Positions 1-7,025 of a stretch of 60,010 nt of DNA are shown in pieces. The stretch spans positions 1 to 60,010 of the forward strand of contig JAICYJ010000015.1 in assembly GCA_025934255.1 (NCBI GenBank), in the 5' to 3' direction. The notes beneath the pieces were generated by a model. That model made no database searches. It saw only the letters and a list, made by a program, of their open reading frames with translations, and was not told the origin of the DNA. The translations under genes were made by a program, and so were the position numbers. The stretch is from Thermoleophilia bacterium (lineage in GTDB: Bacteria > Actinomycetota > Thermoleophilia > Gaiellales > JAICJC01). The number at the start of each line of letters is the position of its first letter. The stretch's first letter is position 1.

Positions 1-365
1 GCCTGGCGCAGCGCGCGGACGGCCATCTGCACCGCCACCACCATCAAGAGCACCGCGAACGACCGCTGCAGGGCCGTGCTGGAGAGCGAGTTGGCCACCA
101 CCTCCCCCAGCTTGGCCGTCGGCACCGAAGCCAGGCCGATCACGATCGCGTCGCGCCAGTTCACGTTTCCGTACCGGGTCTGCCGCCACGACCCCATCAG
201 GATCACCGGCACCATCGCCGCCAGCGACGTGGCCACGGCGACATGGGCGTTCTCGCCCAGGAAGATCAGCGTCGGAACGAAGATCAGCCCGCCGCCGACG
301 CCGAACAGCGCCGACAGGGTGCCGGCCAGGAAGCCGAACAGCACGGCCACGATCTCCTGCGTCAT
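1..365 (-). CDS. TauE/SafE family membrane protein, second half-gene (partial)
   Basis: This gene runs off the left edge of the window, so its C-terminus is missing. About 121 residues are visible, starting with ATG at 365. The N-terminus has the TauE/SafE signature GFLAGTLSALFGVGGG followed by a VP turn, and then three more hydrophobic segments. TauE/SafE proteins are inner-membrane permeases thought to export sulfite or sulfonates. The start codon overlaps the stop of the upstream half-gene (ATGA, 362-365), so the two are probably translationally coupled. Family members are usually about 250 residues and carry this motif twice. Here each motif copy sits in its own gene, suggesting that the two products form a heterodimer. 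The substrate cannot be read from the sequence. Confidence 0.8.
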   Translation of the reverse strand, partial: MTQEIVAVLFGFLAGTLSALFGVGGGLIFVPTLIFLGENAHVAVATSLAAMVPVILMGSWRQTRYGNVNWRDAIVIGLASVPTAKLGEVVANSLSSTALQRSFAVLLMVVAVQMAVRALRQ

Positions 366-718
366 ACCGCCAGCCTCACCGACACCAGCGCCAGGAACAC
401 CGAGAACAGCAGCACCACACGCCTGGTGTCGATGCGCTGGTGCAGCCACGCACCGACCACGGCCCCGCCCACGGCGGGCAGCCCGATCAGCGCGCCCTCC
501 TTCCACGCGACGTTACCCGCGGAGGCGTGCGAGGCTGCCGCGGCCACGGCGGTGAACAGGATCGCGGCCAGCGATGTGGCCATGGCCGACTTGGGCGGAT
601 ACCGCCGCAGCGCGATCAGCATGGGCACGATCAGGATCCCGCCGCCAACGCCGAACAGACCCGAGAAGAAGCCGGCCACGAGGCCGATCCCGACCAGCAC
701 GGGTATGCGAGCGTTCAC
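362..718 (-). CDS. TauE/SafE family membrane protein, first half-gene
   Basis: This 118-residue hydrophobic protein carries the TauE/SafE motif GFFSGLFGVGGG near residue 17 and about four membrane segments. It is half the usual family length but ends in a clean stop codon. It does not look like a frameshift remnant, because the next half-gene begins with its own ATG in an ATGA overlap. I chose the GTG at 718 because a TACACT hexamer (726-731) lies 7 bases upstream, matching the leaderless pattern of this chromosome, and because the membrane motif follows directly. The gene is divergent from otsB, with only 18 bp between the start codons. Export of sulfite or organosulfonates is known for some family members, but the substrate here is unknown. 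Confidence 0.8.
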   Translation of the reverse strand: MNARIPVLVGIGLVAGFFSGLFGVGGGILIVPMLIALRRYPPKSAMATSLAAILFTAVAAAASHASAGNVAWKEGALIGLPAVGGAVVGAWLHQRIDTRRVVLLFSVFLALVSVRLAV

Positions 719-724
719 GGCGGG

Positions 725-731
725 TAGTGTA
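725..731. promoter_or_regulatory. Overlapping divergent -10 elements, tauE / otsB
   Basis: TAGTGT at 725-730 reads toward otsB, 6 bases before its ATG. On the other strand TACACT at 726-731 reads toward the TauE gene, 7 bases before its GTG. Both fit TAnnnT. The spacing implies transcripts that begin at or next to the start codon. No convincing -35 element is visible. Confidence 0.45.
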
Positions 732-736
732 GGGCG

Positions 737-1495
737 ATGGGGCGAACCCTGGCCGACCTGGTTGCGACGCTCGCGGCCGACCCACGTCACGGCGCCGTCG
801 TCTGCGATATCGACGGCACGCTTGCTCCGATCGCGCCGACGCCAGAGCAGGCAACGGTGCTGCCGGCGGCGTTGCCTGAGTTGGAACGGCTGGTGGAGCG
901 CTACACGCTGGTCGCCTGCGTGACCGGACGGCCGGCGGTCCAGGCACGCCGCATGGTCCCGATTCCAGGGGTTGCCATATCAGGAAACCACGGCCTCGAG
1001 GTGATGCACGGAGACGACGTGACGGTGGTGCCGCAGGCCGCGCGCTACCTGGACGCGGTGCACGAGGCGCTGCTGGTGGTCGAGAACGACGGCCTGCTGC
1101 CGGAGCTGGGCTGCCGCGTCGAGGACAAGGGCGTCACCTTCACGGTGCACTACCGGGGATCGCCGCGGCCCGACCATGCGCTGCGCTACCTGGAAGCGCA
1201 GATCGTGCCCAAGCTCGATCGCGCCGGGCTGGCCTGGAGCTTCGGCCGGATGGTGCTGGAGGTGCGCCCGCCGGTGGCGATCGACAAGGGATCGGCGGTG
1301 CGACGCTTGCGCGGCCGCAAGCGGATCACGAACCTGATGTACGTGGGAGATGACCGCACCGACCTGGACGCGTTCCGGGAGGCCACGATCAAGATCGCCG
1401 TCCGCTCGGCCGAGGGGCCGCCGGAGCTGATCGAGCGGGCCGATGCCTGCGTGGACGGGCCGGAGCAGGTGGTCGAGCTGCTGGCCTCGCTGTGA
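737..1495 (+). CDS. otsB: Trehalose-6-phosphate phosphatase
   Basis: This 252-residue HAD-superfamily enzyme should dephosphorylate trehalose 6-phosphate to trehalose, a compatible solute and cell-envelope precursor. HAD motif I is DIDGTLAP at residues 24-31, with the nucleophile and acid aspartates. GNHGLE near residue 84 is typical of trehalose phosphatases. KGSAVRRL supplies the motif III lysine, and YVGDDRTDLDAF near residue 203 is motif IV. The length is normal for a stand-alone OtsB. The synthase otsA is not in the window. The gene is monocistronic and convergent with polX, with 3 bp between the stop codons. The ATG start has a TAGTGT hexamer 6 bases upstream. Confidence 0.9.
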   Translation: MGRTLADLVATLAADPRHGAVVCDIDGTLAPIAPTPEQATVLPAALPELERLVERYTLVACVTGRPAVQARRMVPIPGVAISGNHGLEVMHGDDVTVVPQAARYLDAVHEALLVVENDGLLPELGCRVEDKGVTFTVHYRGSPRPDHALRYLEAQIVPKLDRAGLAWSFGRMVLEVRPPVAIDKGSAVRRLRGRKRITNLMYVGDDRTDLDAFREATIKIAVRSAEGPPELIERADACVDGPEQVVELLASL

Positions 1496-1498
1496 CCC

Positions 1499-3229
1499 CT
1501 ACTTGAGCAGCTTCTTCAGCTGCTTCCAGGTGCGCGTATTGACGACGTCCTTCGGCGACGCCCAGCCCCGCCGCGCGTTCATGACGCCGAACCGCATGTA
1601 GTCGAGCGCGGCCAGGCTGTGGGCGTCGGTGTCGATCGACAGCTTCGCACCCGCCACCACCGCCATCCGCACGTTGCTGTCGGTCAGGTCGAGCCGGTGG
1701 GGCTGGCCGCTCACCTCCAGCACGGTGCCGGTCTCGACCGCCTTGGCGATCACCGCCTCCATGTCCATCGCGTAGGCCGGCCGCTTGCCCAGCATCCTGC
1801 CGGTGGGGTGCCCGATGATGTCGACGTGCGGGTTCTCCATCGCGGCGCACAGCCGCTTCGTCTGGTCGGCCTCGTTCAGCCTGTGCGAGGCGTGCAGGCT
1901 GACGACGACCACGTCCAGCTCCGCCATCAGCTCGTCGGAGTAGTCGAGCGAGCCGTTCTTGAGGATGTCAACCTCCGCCCCCACCAGCAGCGTGAACCCG
2001 CCGTCCAGCGTGGCCGCCAGCTCGCGCACGCGTTCGATCTGCTTGCGCATGCGGCCGGCATCGAGCCCCATGCCGAATCCGACGGCCGGCGAGTGATCGG
2101 TCACGTTCAGGTACTCGTAGCCTTTCGCCCGCGCGCCCTCCACCAGCTGCTCGAGCGTCATCTTGCCGTCGCTCCAGTCCGTGTGCGCGTGCAGGTCGCC
2201 CCGGATCTGGTCGATCGTCACCAGTTCAGGCAACGCGTGGTTGCGGGCGGCCTCGATCTCGCCCCGGTTCTCGCGCAGCTCGGGCGGGATCCAGTCCATG
2301 CCCAGGCGCTCGTAGACCTCGGCCTCGTCCCGGCAGTGCAGCACCTCGCCCGTCTCGACCTGCTCGATGCCGTACTCGCTGACCTTCAGACCGGCGCGCA
2401 CCGCTGCCTCCCGCAGCGCCACGTTGTGGTGCTTGGAACCGGTCAGGTGCTGCAGCAGGTTGCCGAACACCTCCGGCTCGATCATGCGCAGCTCGACCCG
2501 GCTGCCGTCATGCGCGATGCAGGTCAGCTTCGCGTCGCCGCGGGACTCCACCTCGGCCACCCAGTCGTACGCCGCGAATGCGTCTCCGACCGCGGCCGGC
2601 CGGCGGGTGGCCACCACCAGGTCGATGTCCTTTGCCGTGTCGGTGAACCGGCGCAGGCTGCCTGCGATCTCGCACTCCTCGACGTCCGACAGCTCCCGCA
2701 GCTCGGCCGCGACCCGTTCGGCGAACGGCCGCAGACGCCCCGACGCGACCCGGTCGCGCTTGTGCTCGCGCGGCACCTGCAGGCCGGCCAGGATCGCCTG
2801 CTCGGTGCGATCGCCGAGACCGGCAACACCGCTGATGCGCCCGTCGCGGGCGGCCACCAGCACCTCGTCCACGGTGGTGATGCCGAGCTCGGAGAACACG
2901 CGCTTGGCGGTCTTGGGCCCGATGCCGGGTACGCGCATCAGCGGCACCACCCCCGGCGGGTTGCGATCGACCAGCCTCTGGAGGGCGGCGATCTGGCCGC
3001 TGCCGATCAGCTCGGCCACCTTGTCGGAGATCGTGTCGCCGACGCCGGACAGCTCCGTCAGGCGGCCCTGCTGCGACAGCCGCACCACCGACTCGGGGGT
3101 CTCGCGCAGCGTCTTTGCGGCACGCCGGTAGGCCAGCACGCGGTAGGCCACCGCGCCCTCGACCTCGAGCAGATCGGCCATCAGCTCGAAGCGCTCGGCG
3201 ATGGCGTCGTTCGTCAACGTTGCGCTCAT
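1499..3229 (-). CDS. polX: DNA polymerase/3'-5' exonuclease PolX
   Basis: This 576-residue family X DNA polymerase is fused to a PHP exonuclease domain, a layout used in base-excision and gap repair. Residues 1-320 hold helix-hairpin-helix elements (GVGDTISDKV, VPGIGPKTAKRV) and the Pol beta-like core with GSLRR and the acidic DIDLVV motif. The PHP domain, about residues 335-570, has metal-ligand motifs DLHAHTDWSDG, TDHSPAVG, GAEVDIL, SLHAS, GHPTGR and DTDAHS. All of these appear intact, so both activities are expected. The ATG start at 3229 has TATCAT 6 bases upstream. The gene is divergent from the glycosyltransferase, with 22 bp between the starts. Confidence 0.93.
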   Translation of the reverse strand: MSATLTNDAIAERFELMADLLEVEGAVAYRVLAYRRAAKTLRETPESVVRLSQQGRLTELSGVGDTISDKVAELIGSGQIAALQRLVDRNPPGVVPLMRVPGIGPKTAKRVFSELGITTVDEVLVAARDGRISGVAGLGDRTEQAILAGLQVPREHKRDRVASGRLRPFAERVAAELRELSDVEECEIAGSLRRFTDTAKDIDLVVATRRPAAVGDAFAAYDWVAEVESRGDAKLTCIAHDGSRVELRMIEPEVFGNLLQHLTGSKHHNVALREAAVRAGLKVSEYGIEQVETGEVLHCRDEAEVYERLGMDWIPPELRENRGEIEAARNHALPELVTIDQIRGDLHAHTDWSDGKMTLEQLVEGARAKGYEYLNVTDHSPAVGFGMGLDAGRMRKQIERVRELAATLDGGFTLLVGAEVDILKNGSLDYSDELMAELDVVVVSLHASHRLNEADQTKRLCAAMENPHVDIIGHPTGRMLGKRPAYAMDMEAVIAKAVETGTVLEVSGQPHRLDLTDSNVRMAVVAGAKLSIDTDAHSLAALDYMRFGVMNARRGWASPKDVVNTRTWKQLKKLLK

Positions 3230-3235
3230 GGGCCA

Positions 3236-3245
3236 ATGATAGGGT
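3236..3245. promoter_or_regulatory. Interlocked divergent -10 elements, polX / glycosyltransferase
   Basis: TATCAT, read on the minus strand at 3236-3241, lies 6 bases before the polX ATG. TAGGGT at 3240-3245 on the plus strand lies 6 bases before the glycosyltransferase GTG. The two hexamers overlap by two bases, and the whole intergenic region is 22 bp. Neither gene has room for a Shine-Dalgarno leader. Confidence 0.45.
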
Positions 3246-3251
3246 CAGACC

Positions 3252-4028
3252 GTGGAGCAGAGCCGCTACCTGATCGTGCTGCCCACCTACGACGAGCGCG
3301 AGAACCTGCCTCGCATGATCGACGCGCTGGCGGCGGTCCGCGACCAGATTCCGATGCCCGGCGAGGTGCTGGTCGTCGACGACGGCTCGCCCGACGGCAC
3401 CGGGCAGCTGGCCGACCAGCTGGCGGCCCGCCACGACTGGCTGCACGTGCTGCACCGTCCCGCCAAGCAGGGGCTCGGCCGCGCCTACCTGGCGGGCTTC
3501 GAGTGGGCGCTGCAGCGGCGGTTCAGCCACGTCATCGAGATGGACTGCGACCTGTCGCACCCGGTTTCGGCGCTGCCGGCGATGCTCGAGGCGTCTCGGC
3601 ATGCCGACCTGGTGCTGGGGTCGCGCTACACGCCCGGCGGCGGCGTCGCCGGATGGCCGCTCCACCGCCGCGTCATCTCCCGCGGCGGCTGCACGTACGC
3701 GCGGCTGGTGCTGGGGGTGCCGATCCACGATCTCACCGGCGGCTTCAAGTGCTTCCACCGCTGGGTGCTCGAGTCGCTCGACCTGTCGCACGTGCGCGCC
3801 GGCGGCTACGCCTTTCAGATCGAGCTCACCTACCGCACCCTGCGCATGGGCGGGCGCGTCGTCGAGCTGCCGATCACCTTCACCGACCGCGCCTACGGCG
3901 AGTCGAAGATGAGCCGTGCGATCGTGCTGGAAGCGGTGCGGGAGGTGCCGGCGCTGCGGCTGCGGGCCGTGCGCGGCGCTCTGCTCGAGCGCCCGGACAG
4001 CGCGCCGGACGTCTCGCTGATACCGTGA
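3252..4028 (+). CDS. Polyprenol monophosphomannose synthase-like glycosyltransferase (GT2)
   Basis: This 258-residue family 2 glycosyltransferase has the architecture of dolichol/polyprenol-phosphate mannose synthases. These move mannose from GDP-mannose to a polyprenyl phosphate carrier at the inner face of the membrane. It opens with VLPTYDERENLPRMI, followed by VVDDGSPDGTG near residues 36-46 and EMDCDLSHP, the DXD-like metal and nucleotide site. GSRYTPGG, DLTGGFKCF and the late YGESKMS motif are also typical of the family. No C-terminal membrane domain is present, as in many actinobacterial Ppm1 catalytic units. The start is GTG at 3252. Glucose or another sugar donor cannot be excluded. 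Confidence 0.85.
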   Translation: MEQSRYLIVLPTYDERENLPRMIDALAAVRDQIPMPGEVLVVDDGSPDGTGQLADQLAARHDWLHVLHRPAKQGLGRAYLAGFEWALQRRFSHVIEMDCDLSHPVSALPAMLEASRHADLVLGSRYTPGGGVAGWPLHRRVISRGGCTYARLVLGVPIHDLTGGFKCFHRWVLESLDLSHVRAGGYAFQIELTYRTLRMGGRVVELPITFTDRAYGESKMSRAIVLEAVREVPALRLRAVRGALLERPDSAPDVSLIP

Positions 4029-4056
4029 CCGCTCGGCCACGGGCAGGGAGCACCAC

Positions 4057-4392
4057 GTGAGCGATCACATCGTCGACGTCAGCGACAGCACGTTCCGCAG
4101 CGAGGTCGAGGAGGCCGACCGGCCTGTGGTGGTCGACTTCTGGGCGCCCTGGTGCACGCCCTGCCGCGTGATGGAGCCGATCCTCGACGAGCTGGCCGAG
4201 CAGCATGGCGAGCGGGTGGCGTTCATGAAGCTGAACGTGGACGAGAACCAGGAGACGGCCGGACGGCTGGAGGTGCTGTCGATCCCGACGCTGATGGTGT
4301 TCGAGGGCGGCGAGGTCAGAAAGAAGCTGATCGGAGCCGTCCCGCGTCGCCGGCTGGAGGACGAGCTCAGCAGCTGGCTGACGCCGGCCTGA
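4057..4392 (+). CDS. trxA: Thioredoxin with a CTPC active site
   Basis: This is a 111-residue single-domain thioredoxin, a cytoplasmic dithiol reductant. The active site is DFWAPWCTPCRVM with cysteines 33 and 36, and the conserved cis-proline loop appears as SIPTLMVF. No signal peptide is present. The usual inter-cysteine pair is Gly-Pro. Threonine replaces glycine here, which could shift the redox potential. The GTG start at 4057 is preceded by a GGGAG ribosome-binding site (4047-4051). It lies 28 bp after the glycosyltransferase on the same strand and is convergent with the EamA gene. No thioredoxin reductase is nearby. Confidence 0.9.
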   Translation: MSDHIVDVSDSTFRSEVEEADRPVVVDFWAPWCTPCRVMEPILDELAEQHGERVAFMKLNVDENQETAGRLEVLSIPTLMVFEGGEVRKKLIGAVPRRRLEDELSSWLTPA

Positions 4393-4400
4393 AGGGTCAA

Positions 4401-5240
4401 TCAGGCCCGCAGTAGCGCCACCGTCGCCACGCCGGTGCCGATCAGCACCGCCCCGCACACCTGCATCCGGGTCAGGCGCTCGCCGAAGAACAGGAACGAG
4501 ACGAACGCCGCCACCGCGGCGAACTGCGACGCCAGCACGGCCGGCACCGCGACCCCGTGCTGGGCGCCGGTGATGTAGCCGACGAAGCCGGTCACCTCGG
4601 CGAACCCGGAGTAGAGCACCAGCGGCAGCGCCCGTCCCGGCAGCCGCAGCTGCCCGGAGACGATCATCGGCGCGGCCACGAACACCACGCCCACCACGCG
4701 CGACACCAGGATCGTCCAGTAGGGGCCGATCGCCGCGCCCGACTGCGAGCTCGCCACCAGCCCGAACCCGAACACCACCGCCGCCGAGCCGGCCAGCAGC
4801 GCCGGGCGCAGGTGCAGGTCGGACAGGTGCGCGTGGAACGTCACCAGCACCACGCCGCACGCGACCACCGCCAGGGCCAGCGCCACGCCCAGGCTCAGCT
4901 GCTCGCCCAGGAAGATCACCGAGAACACCGCCGCCAGCGCCCCCTCGCACGAGGTGATCGGCGCCACGACGCCGACCTTCCCGATCCGCAGGGCCGCGTA
5001 CACCAGACCCAGGCCGCCCACCGAGGCGACCGCGGCGGCCAGCGCCCAGGCAGCTCCGCGGCCGGTGACGGAGGGAACGCCCTCGACCACGGGCGCCGCC
5101 ACCGCCATCAGCGCGATGCCCGTCAGCATCACGTACGCCAGCACCTGCTGGGAGCCGATCATGCGCGTCGAGCGCGACGCGATCGCCGTGGAGGTGCCCC
5201 ACATCAGCGCGGCCACCAGGCCGCCCAGCACACCCGTCAC
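4401..5240 (-). CDS. EamA/DMT-family transporter
   Basis: This 279-residue membrane protein is built from two homologous EamA repeats, giving about ten hydrophobic segments. The first repeat ends near residue 130 and the second near residue 275, and SCEGALAAVFSVIFLGEQL is a typical repeat-closing segment. Drug/metabolite transporter proteins export amino acids, metabolites or drugs; the substrate cannot be deduced here. The GTG start overlaps the stop of thiL (GTGA, 5237-5240), so it is the second gene of a thiL operon. Export of a thiamine-related compound is conceivable from the context but is only inference. Confidence 0.85.
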   Translation of the reverse strand: MTGVLGGLVAALMWGTSTAIASRSTRMIGSQQVLAYVMLTGIALMAVAAPVVEGVPSVTGRGAAWALAAAVASVGGLGLVYAALRIGKVGVVAPITSCEGALAAVFSVIFLGEQLSLGVALALAVVACGVVLVTFHAHLSDLHLRPALLAGSAAVVFGFGLVASSQSGAAIGPYWTILVSRVVGVVFVAAPMIVSGQLRLPGRALPLVLYSGFAEVTGFVGYITGAQHGVAVPAVLASQFAAVAAFVSFLFFGERLTRMQVCGAVLIGTGVATVALLRA

Positions 5241-6058
5241 CGAAAGTGGTCCCAGCCGGCCAGATCGTGGCGCGGCCCGGATGCGTCGAACAGCAGCACG
5301 GCCCCGTCGCCGGTCAGCTCCCCCACGTCGGTCACAAACGGCGGCTGCCGCTCGGTATCCGGCAGCGCCGCCAGCAGCTCGTAATCCTCGCCTCCGGCTG
5401 CGGCCTGTTCGAGGGTGGCGCCGGCGGCAAGCGGCAGCCGCTCGAGATCGATGCGGGCGCCGCAGCCGGAGGCGCGCGCCAGGCGGCCGGCATCGCGGGC
5501 GATGCCGTCGGACAGGTCGATCATGGCGGTGGCGATCGCCGCCAGCTCCCGGCCCTCCCGCAGCCTCGGCGTCACCTCGGCCGTGAAGCCGGCGGCCGCC
5601 TGAGCGCCCAGCGCGCCGGTCACCACCAGCCGGTCGCCGGCACGGCCACCCGACCGCAGCACCGGGTGCTGTGCGCGGCCGACCGCCGTCACCGACACGG
5701 TCAGCGCCGCCGCCCGCGAGAGATCCCCGCCCGCCAGCGGCACTCCGTGGGAGGCCACGCCGGCCGCAAGCTCGCCGGCGTCACCGCGGTGAGGCGGCAG
5801 GCCGAAGGCGGCCAGCAGGCAGACCGGCTGGGCGCCCATGGCGGCCAGGTCGGACAGGTTGACCGCCGCCGCGCGGGCGCCGATCTGCCGCAGCGACTGC
5901 CGCGACGAGACGAAGTGCACGCCGTCGACCAGCATGTCGCAGCAGACCACGAACCCGCCGTCGAGCACCGCCGCATCGTCGCCGATGCCGAGCACCAGGC
6001 CGTCGCCCGTCCCGGCGACGGCGCGGATGCGTTCGACCAGTTCGTCCTCTGGTAGCAT
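5237..6058 (-). CDS. thiL: Thiamine-monophosphate kinase
   Basis: ThiL phosphorylates thiamine monophosphate to thiamine pyrophosphate using ATP, the last step of cofactor synthesis. The 273-residue product has the PurM/ThiL fold: GIGDDAAVL near the N-terminus, CDMLVDGVHF, NLSDLAAMGA, and the ATP-site segments VTGALG and DLSDGIARD. I chose ATG 6058 because TACATT (6066-6071, minus strand) sits 7 bases upstream in the leaderless pattern. A TTG at 6067 would add three residues. Only 8 bp separate this start from that of the divergent pheA leader peptide, so the two promoters must overlap. The EamA gene follows with a 4-bp overlap. Confidence 0.9.
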   Translation of the reverse strand: MLPEDELVERIRAVAGTGDGLVLGIGDDAAVLDGGFVVCCDMLVDGVHFVSSRQSLRQIGARAAAVNLSDLAAMGAQPVCLLAAFGLPPHRGDAGELAAGVASHGVPLAGGDLSRAAALTVSVTAVGRAQHPVLRSGGRAGDRLVVTGALGAQAAAGFTAEVTPRLREGRELAAIATAMIDLSDGIARDAGRLARASGCGARIDLERLPLAAGATLEQAAAGGEDYELLAALPDTERQPPFVTDVGELTGDGAVLLFDASGPRHDLAGWDHFR

Positions 6059-6071
6059 GGGCAGCAATGTA
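6053..6071. promoter_or_regulatory. Interlocked divergent leaderless promoters, thiL / pheA leader
   Basis: TAGCAT at 6053-6058 (plus) lies 8 bases before the leader-peptide ATG and contains the thiL start codon on the opposite strand. TACATT (minus, 6066-6071) lies 7 bases before the thiL ATG and overlaps the leader ATG. Each start codon is thus embedded in the -10 element of the other gene. A weak TTCGAC lies 15 bases upstream of TAGCAT. Confidence 0.45.
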
Positions 6072-6123
6072 CCGGCTGTCCTTCTGCGGCTTCGCCTTTA
6101 CCACCCTGCAGGGAGGCATCTGA
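6067..6123 (+). CDS. Phe-rich leader peptide of pheA
   Basis: A short reading frame encodes MYRLSFCGFAFTTLQGGI and then TGA. Three of its 18 residues are phenylalanine, in the cluster FCGFAF (codons at 6082, 6091 and 6097), which is striking just ahead of the phenylalanine-pathway gene. It ends 31 bases before a strong terminator and 68 bases before pheA. The last codons include GGGAGGC (6111-6117), which can pair with the terminator's left arm. This is the layout of a ribosome-mediated attenuator leader peptide. The frame is too short for ordinary gene callers. The assignment rests on composition, position and the RNA pairings and has not been tested for conservation. Confidence 0.65.
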   Translation: MYRLSFCGFAFTTLQGGI

Positions 6124-6153
6124 GCGCGCCGGAGCAGATCCGCGAGCTATCAG

Positions 6154-6178
6154 GGCCTCCCCGTGGGAGGCCTTTTTT
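6154..6178 (+). terminator. Intrinsic terminator / attenuator in the pheA leader
   Basis: GGCCTCCC (6154-6161) and GGGAGGCC (6165-6172) form a perfect 8-bp stem with a 3-base loop, followed directly by six T residues. It lies between the leader peptide and pheA, so it must be conditional. An alternative hairpin between GGGAGGC (6111-6117) and GCCTCCC (6155-6161) would prevent it from forming. It is the only clear stem plus T-run terminator I saw in the window. Confidence 0.85.
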
Positions 6179-6191
6179 GTTGGAGGAATCG

Positions 6192-7025
6192 ATGACGCTA
6201 CCCGTCGCACACTTCGGAGAGGAGGGCGCATACGCCGCCGAGGCGGCCGGCCGGCTGTACCCCGAGGCCGAGCTGGTCGCCTGCCACTCGATCCCGGACG
6301 TGGTTCGCGCCGTCACCCGCGGCGACGCCGGCTGCGGCGTACTGCCGATCGAGAACTCGCTGGCCGGCGTCGTCCCGGAGACCTACGACGTGCTCGCCCA
6401 CGCGCCGCTGTCGATCGTCGACGAGACGGTGCTGGCGGTGCCGCACGTGCTGGTGGGCCTGCCCGGAACCAACATCGACGCCCTGGCGCGCATCCACTCG
6501 CACCCGATGGCGCTGACGCAGTGCCGTCGCTTCCTGTCGTCGCTCCCGGACACGCTGCCCGAGGTGGCGCCCAGCACCGCCGGCGCGGCGCGGCGCGTTG
6601 TCGAGTCAGGCGACACGCGGCAGGCGGCGATCTCGTCGCGGTGGGCCGCCGAACGCTACGAGCTGACGGTGCTCCTGAACGACGTCTCCGACCACGCCCA
6701 GAACTACACCCGGTTCGTGGCCGTGGCCGGCCACACCCGCATCGACCGCGCGCCCGGCGAGGACTGGCGCTGCGCGATCCGCTTCGTCACCCACCACCAC
6801 CCCGGCGCCCTGCACGACGCGATCGAGCCGCTGCGCCGGTACGGCGTGAACATGTCCTCGCTGCAGTCCCGCCCGATCCCGGGGCGCCCCTGGGACTACC
6901 AGTTCTACGCCGATCTGGAGGGCCATCCGCTCGACGCCCCGGTCGGTGAGGCGCTGCGCGATATGGAGGGCAAGGTGGCACAGATCGCATACCTGGGCTG
7001 CTATCCAGCCCACCCACGGCCGTGA
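6192..7025 (+). CDS. pheA: Prephenate dehydratase
   Basis: This enzyme converts prephenate to phenylpyruvate, the committed step to phenylalanine. The 277-residue protein has an N-terminal dehydratase domain (residues 4-180) with GVLPIENSLAG and the catalytic NYTRF motif (TRF at 173-175). A C-terminal ACT domain (about 190-272) has SLQSRPIPG, a variant of the ESRP phenylalanine-binding motif, so allosteric feedback by phenylalanine is expected. There is no fused chorismate mutase. The ATG at 6192 follows a GGAGG site (6183-6187). Expression is probably also controlled by the upstream leader-peptide attenuator. The helicase gene follows with a 4-bp overlap. Confidence 0.93.
   Translation: MTLPVAHFGEEGAYAAEAAGRLYPEAELVACHSIPDVVRAVTRGDAGCGVLPIENSLAGVVPETYDVLAHAPLSIVDETVLAVPHVLVGLPGTNIDALARIHSHPMALTQCRRFLSSLPDTLPEVAPSTAGAARRVVESGDTRQAAISSRWAAERYELTVLLNDVSDHAQNYTRFVAVAGHTRIDRAPGEDWRCAIRFVTHHHPGALHDAIEPLRRYGVNMSSLQSRPIPGRPWDYQFYADLEGHPLDAPVGEALRDMEGKVAQIAYLGCYPAHPRP

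Noticed and set aside
1619..4060. Long plus-strand open frame of 813 codons opposite polX
   Set aside because: It is antisense to polX, runs through the glycosyltransferase in another frame, and has His/Arg/Gln-rich low-complexity composition typical of GC-rich shadow frames.
6067..6178. T-box or protein-binding riboswitch as an explanation for the pheA leader
   Set aside because: No T-box sequence (AGGGTGGNACCGCG-like) or specifier stem is present, whereas a translated Phe-rich peptide and competing hairpins are.
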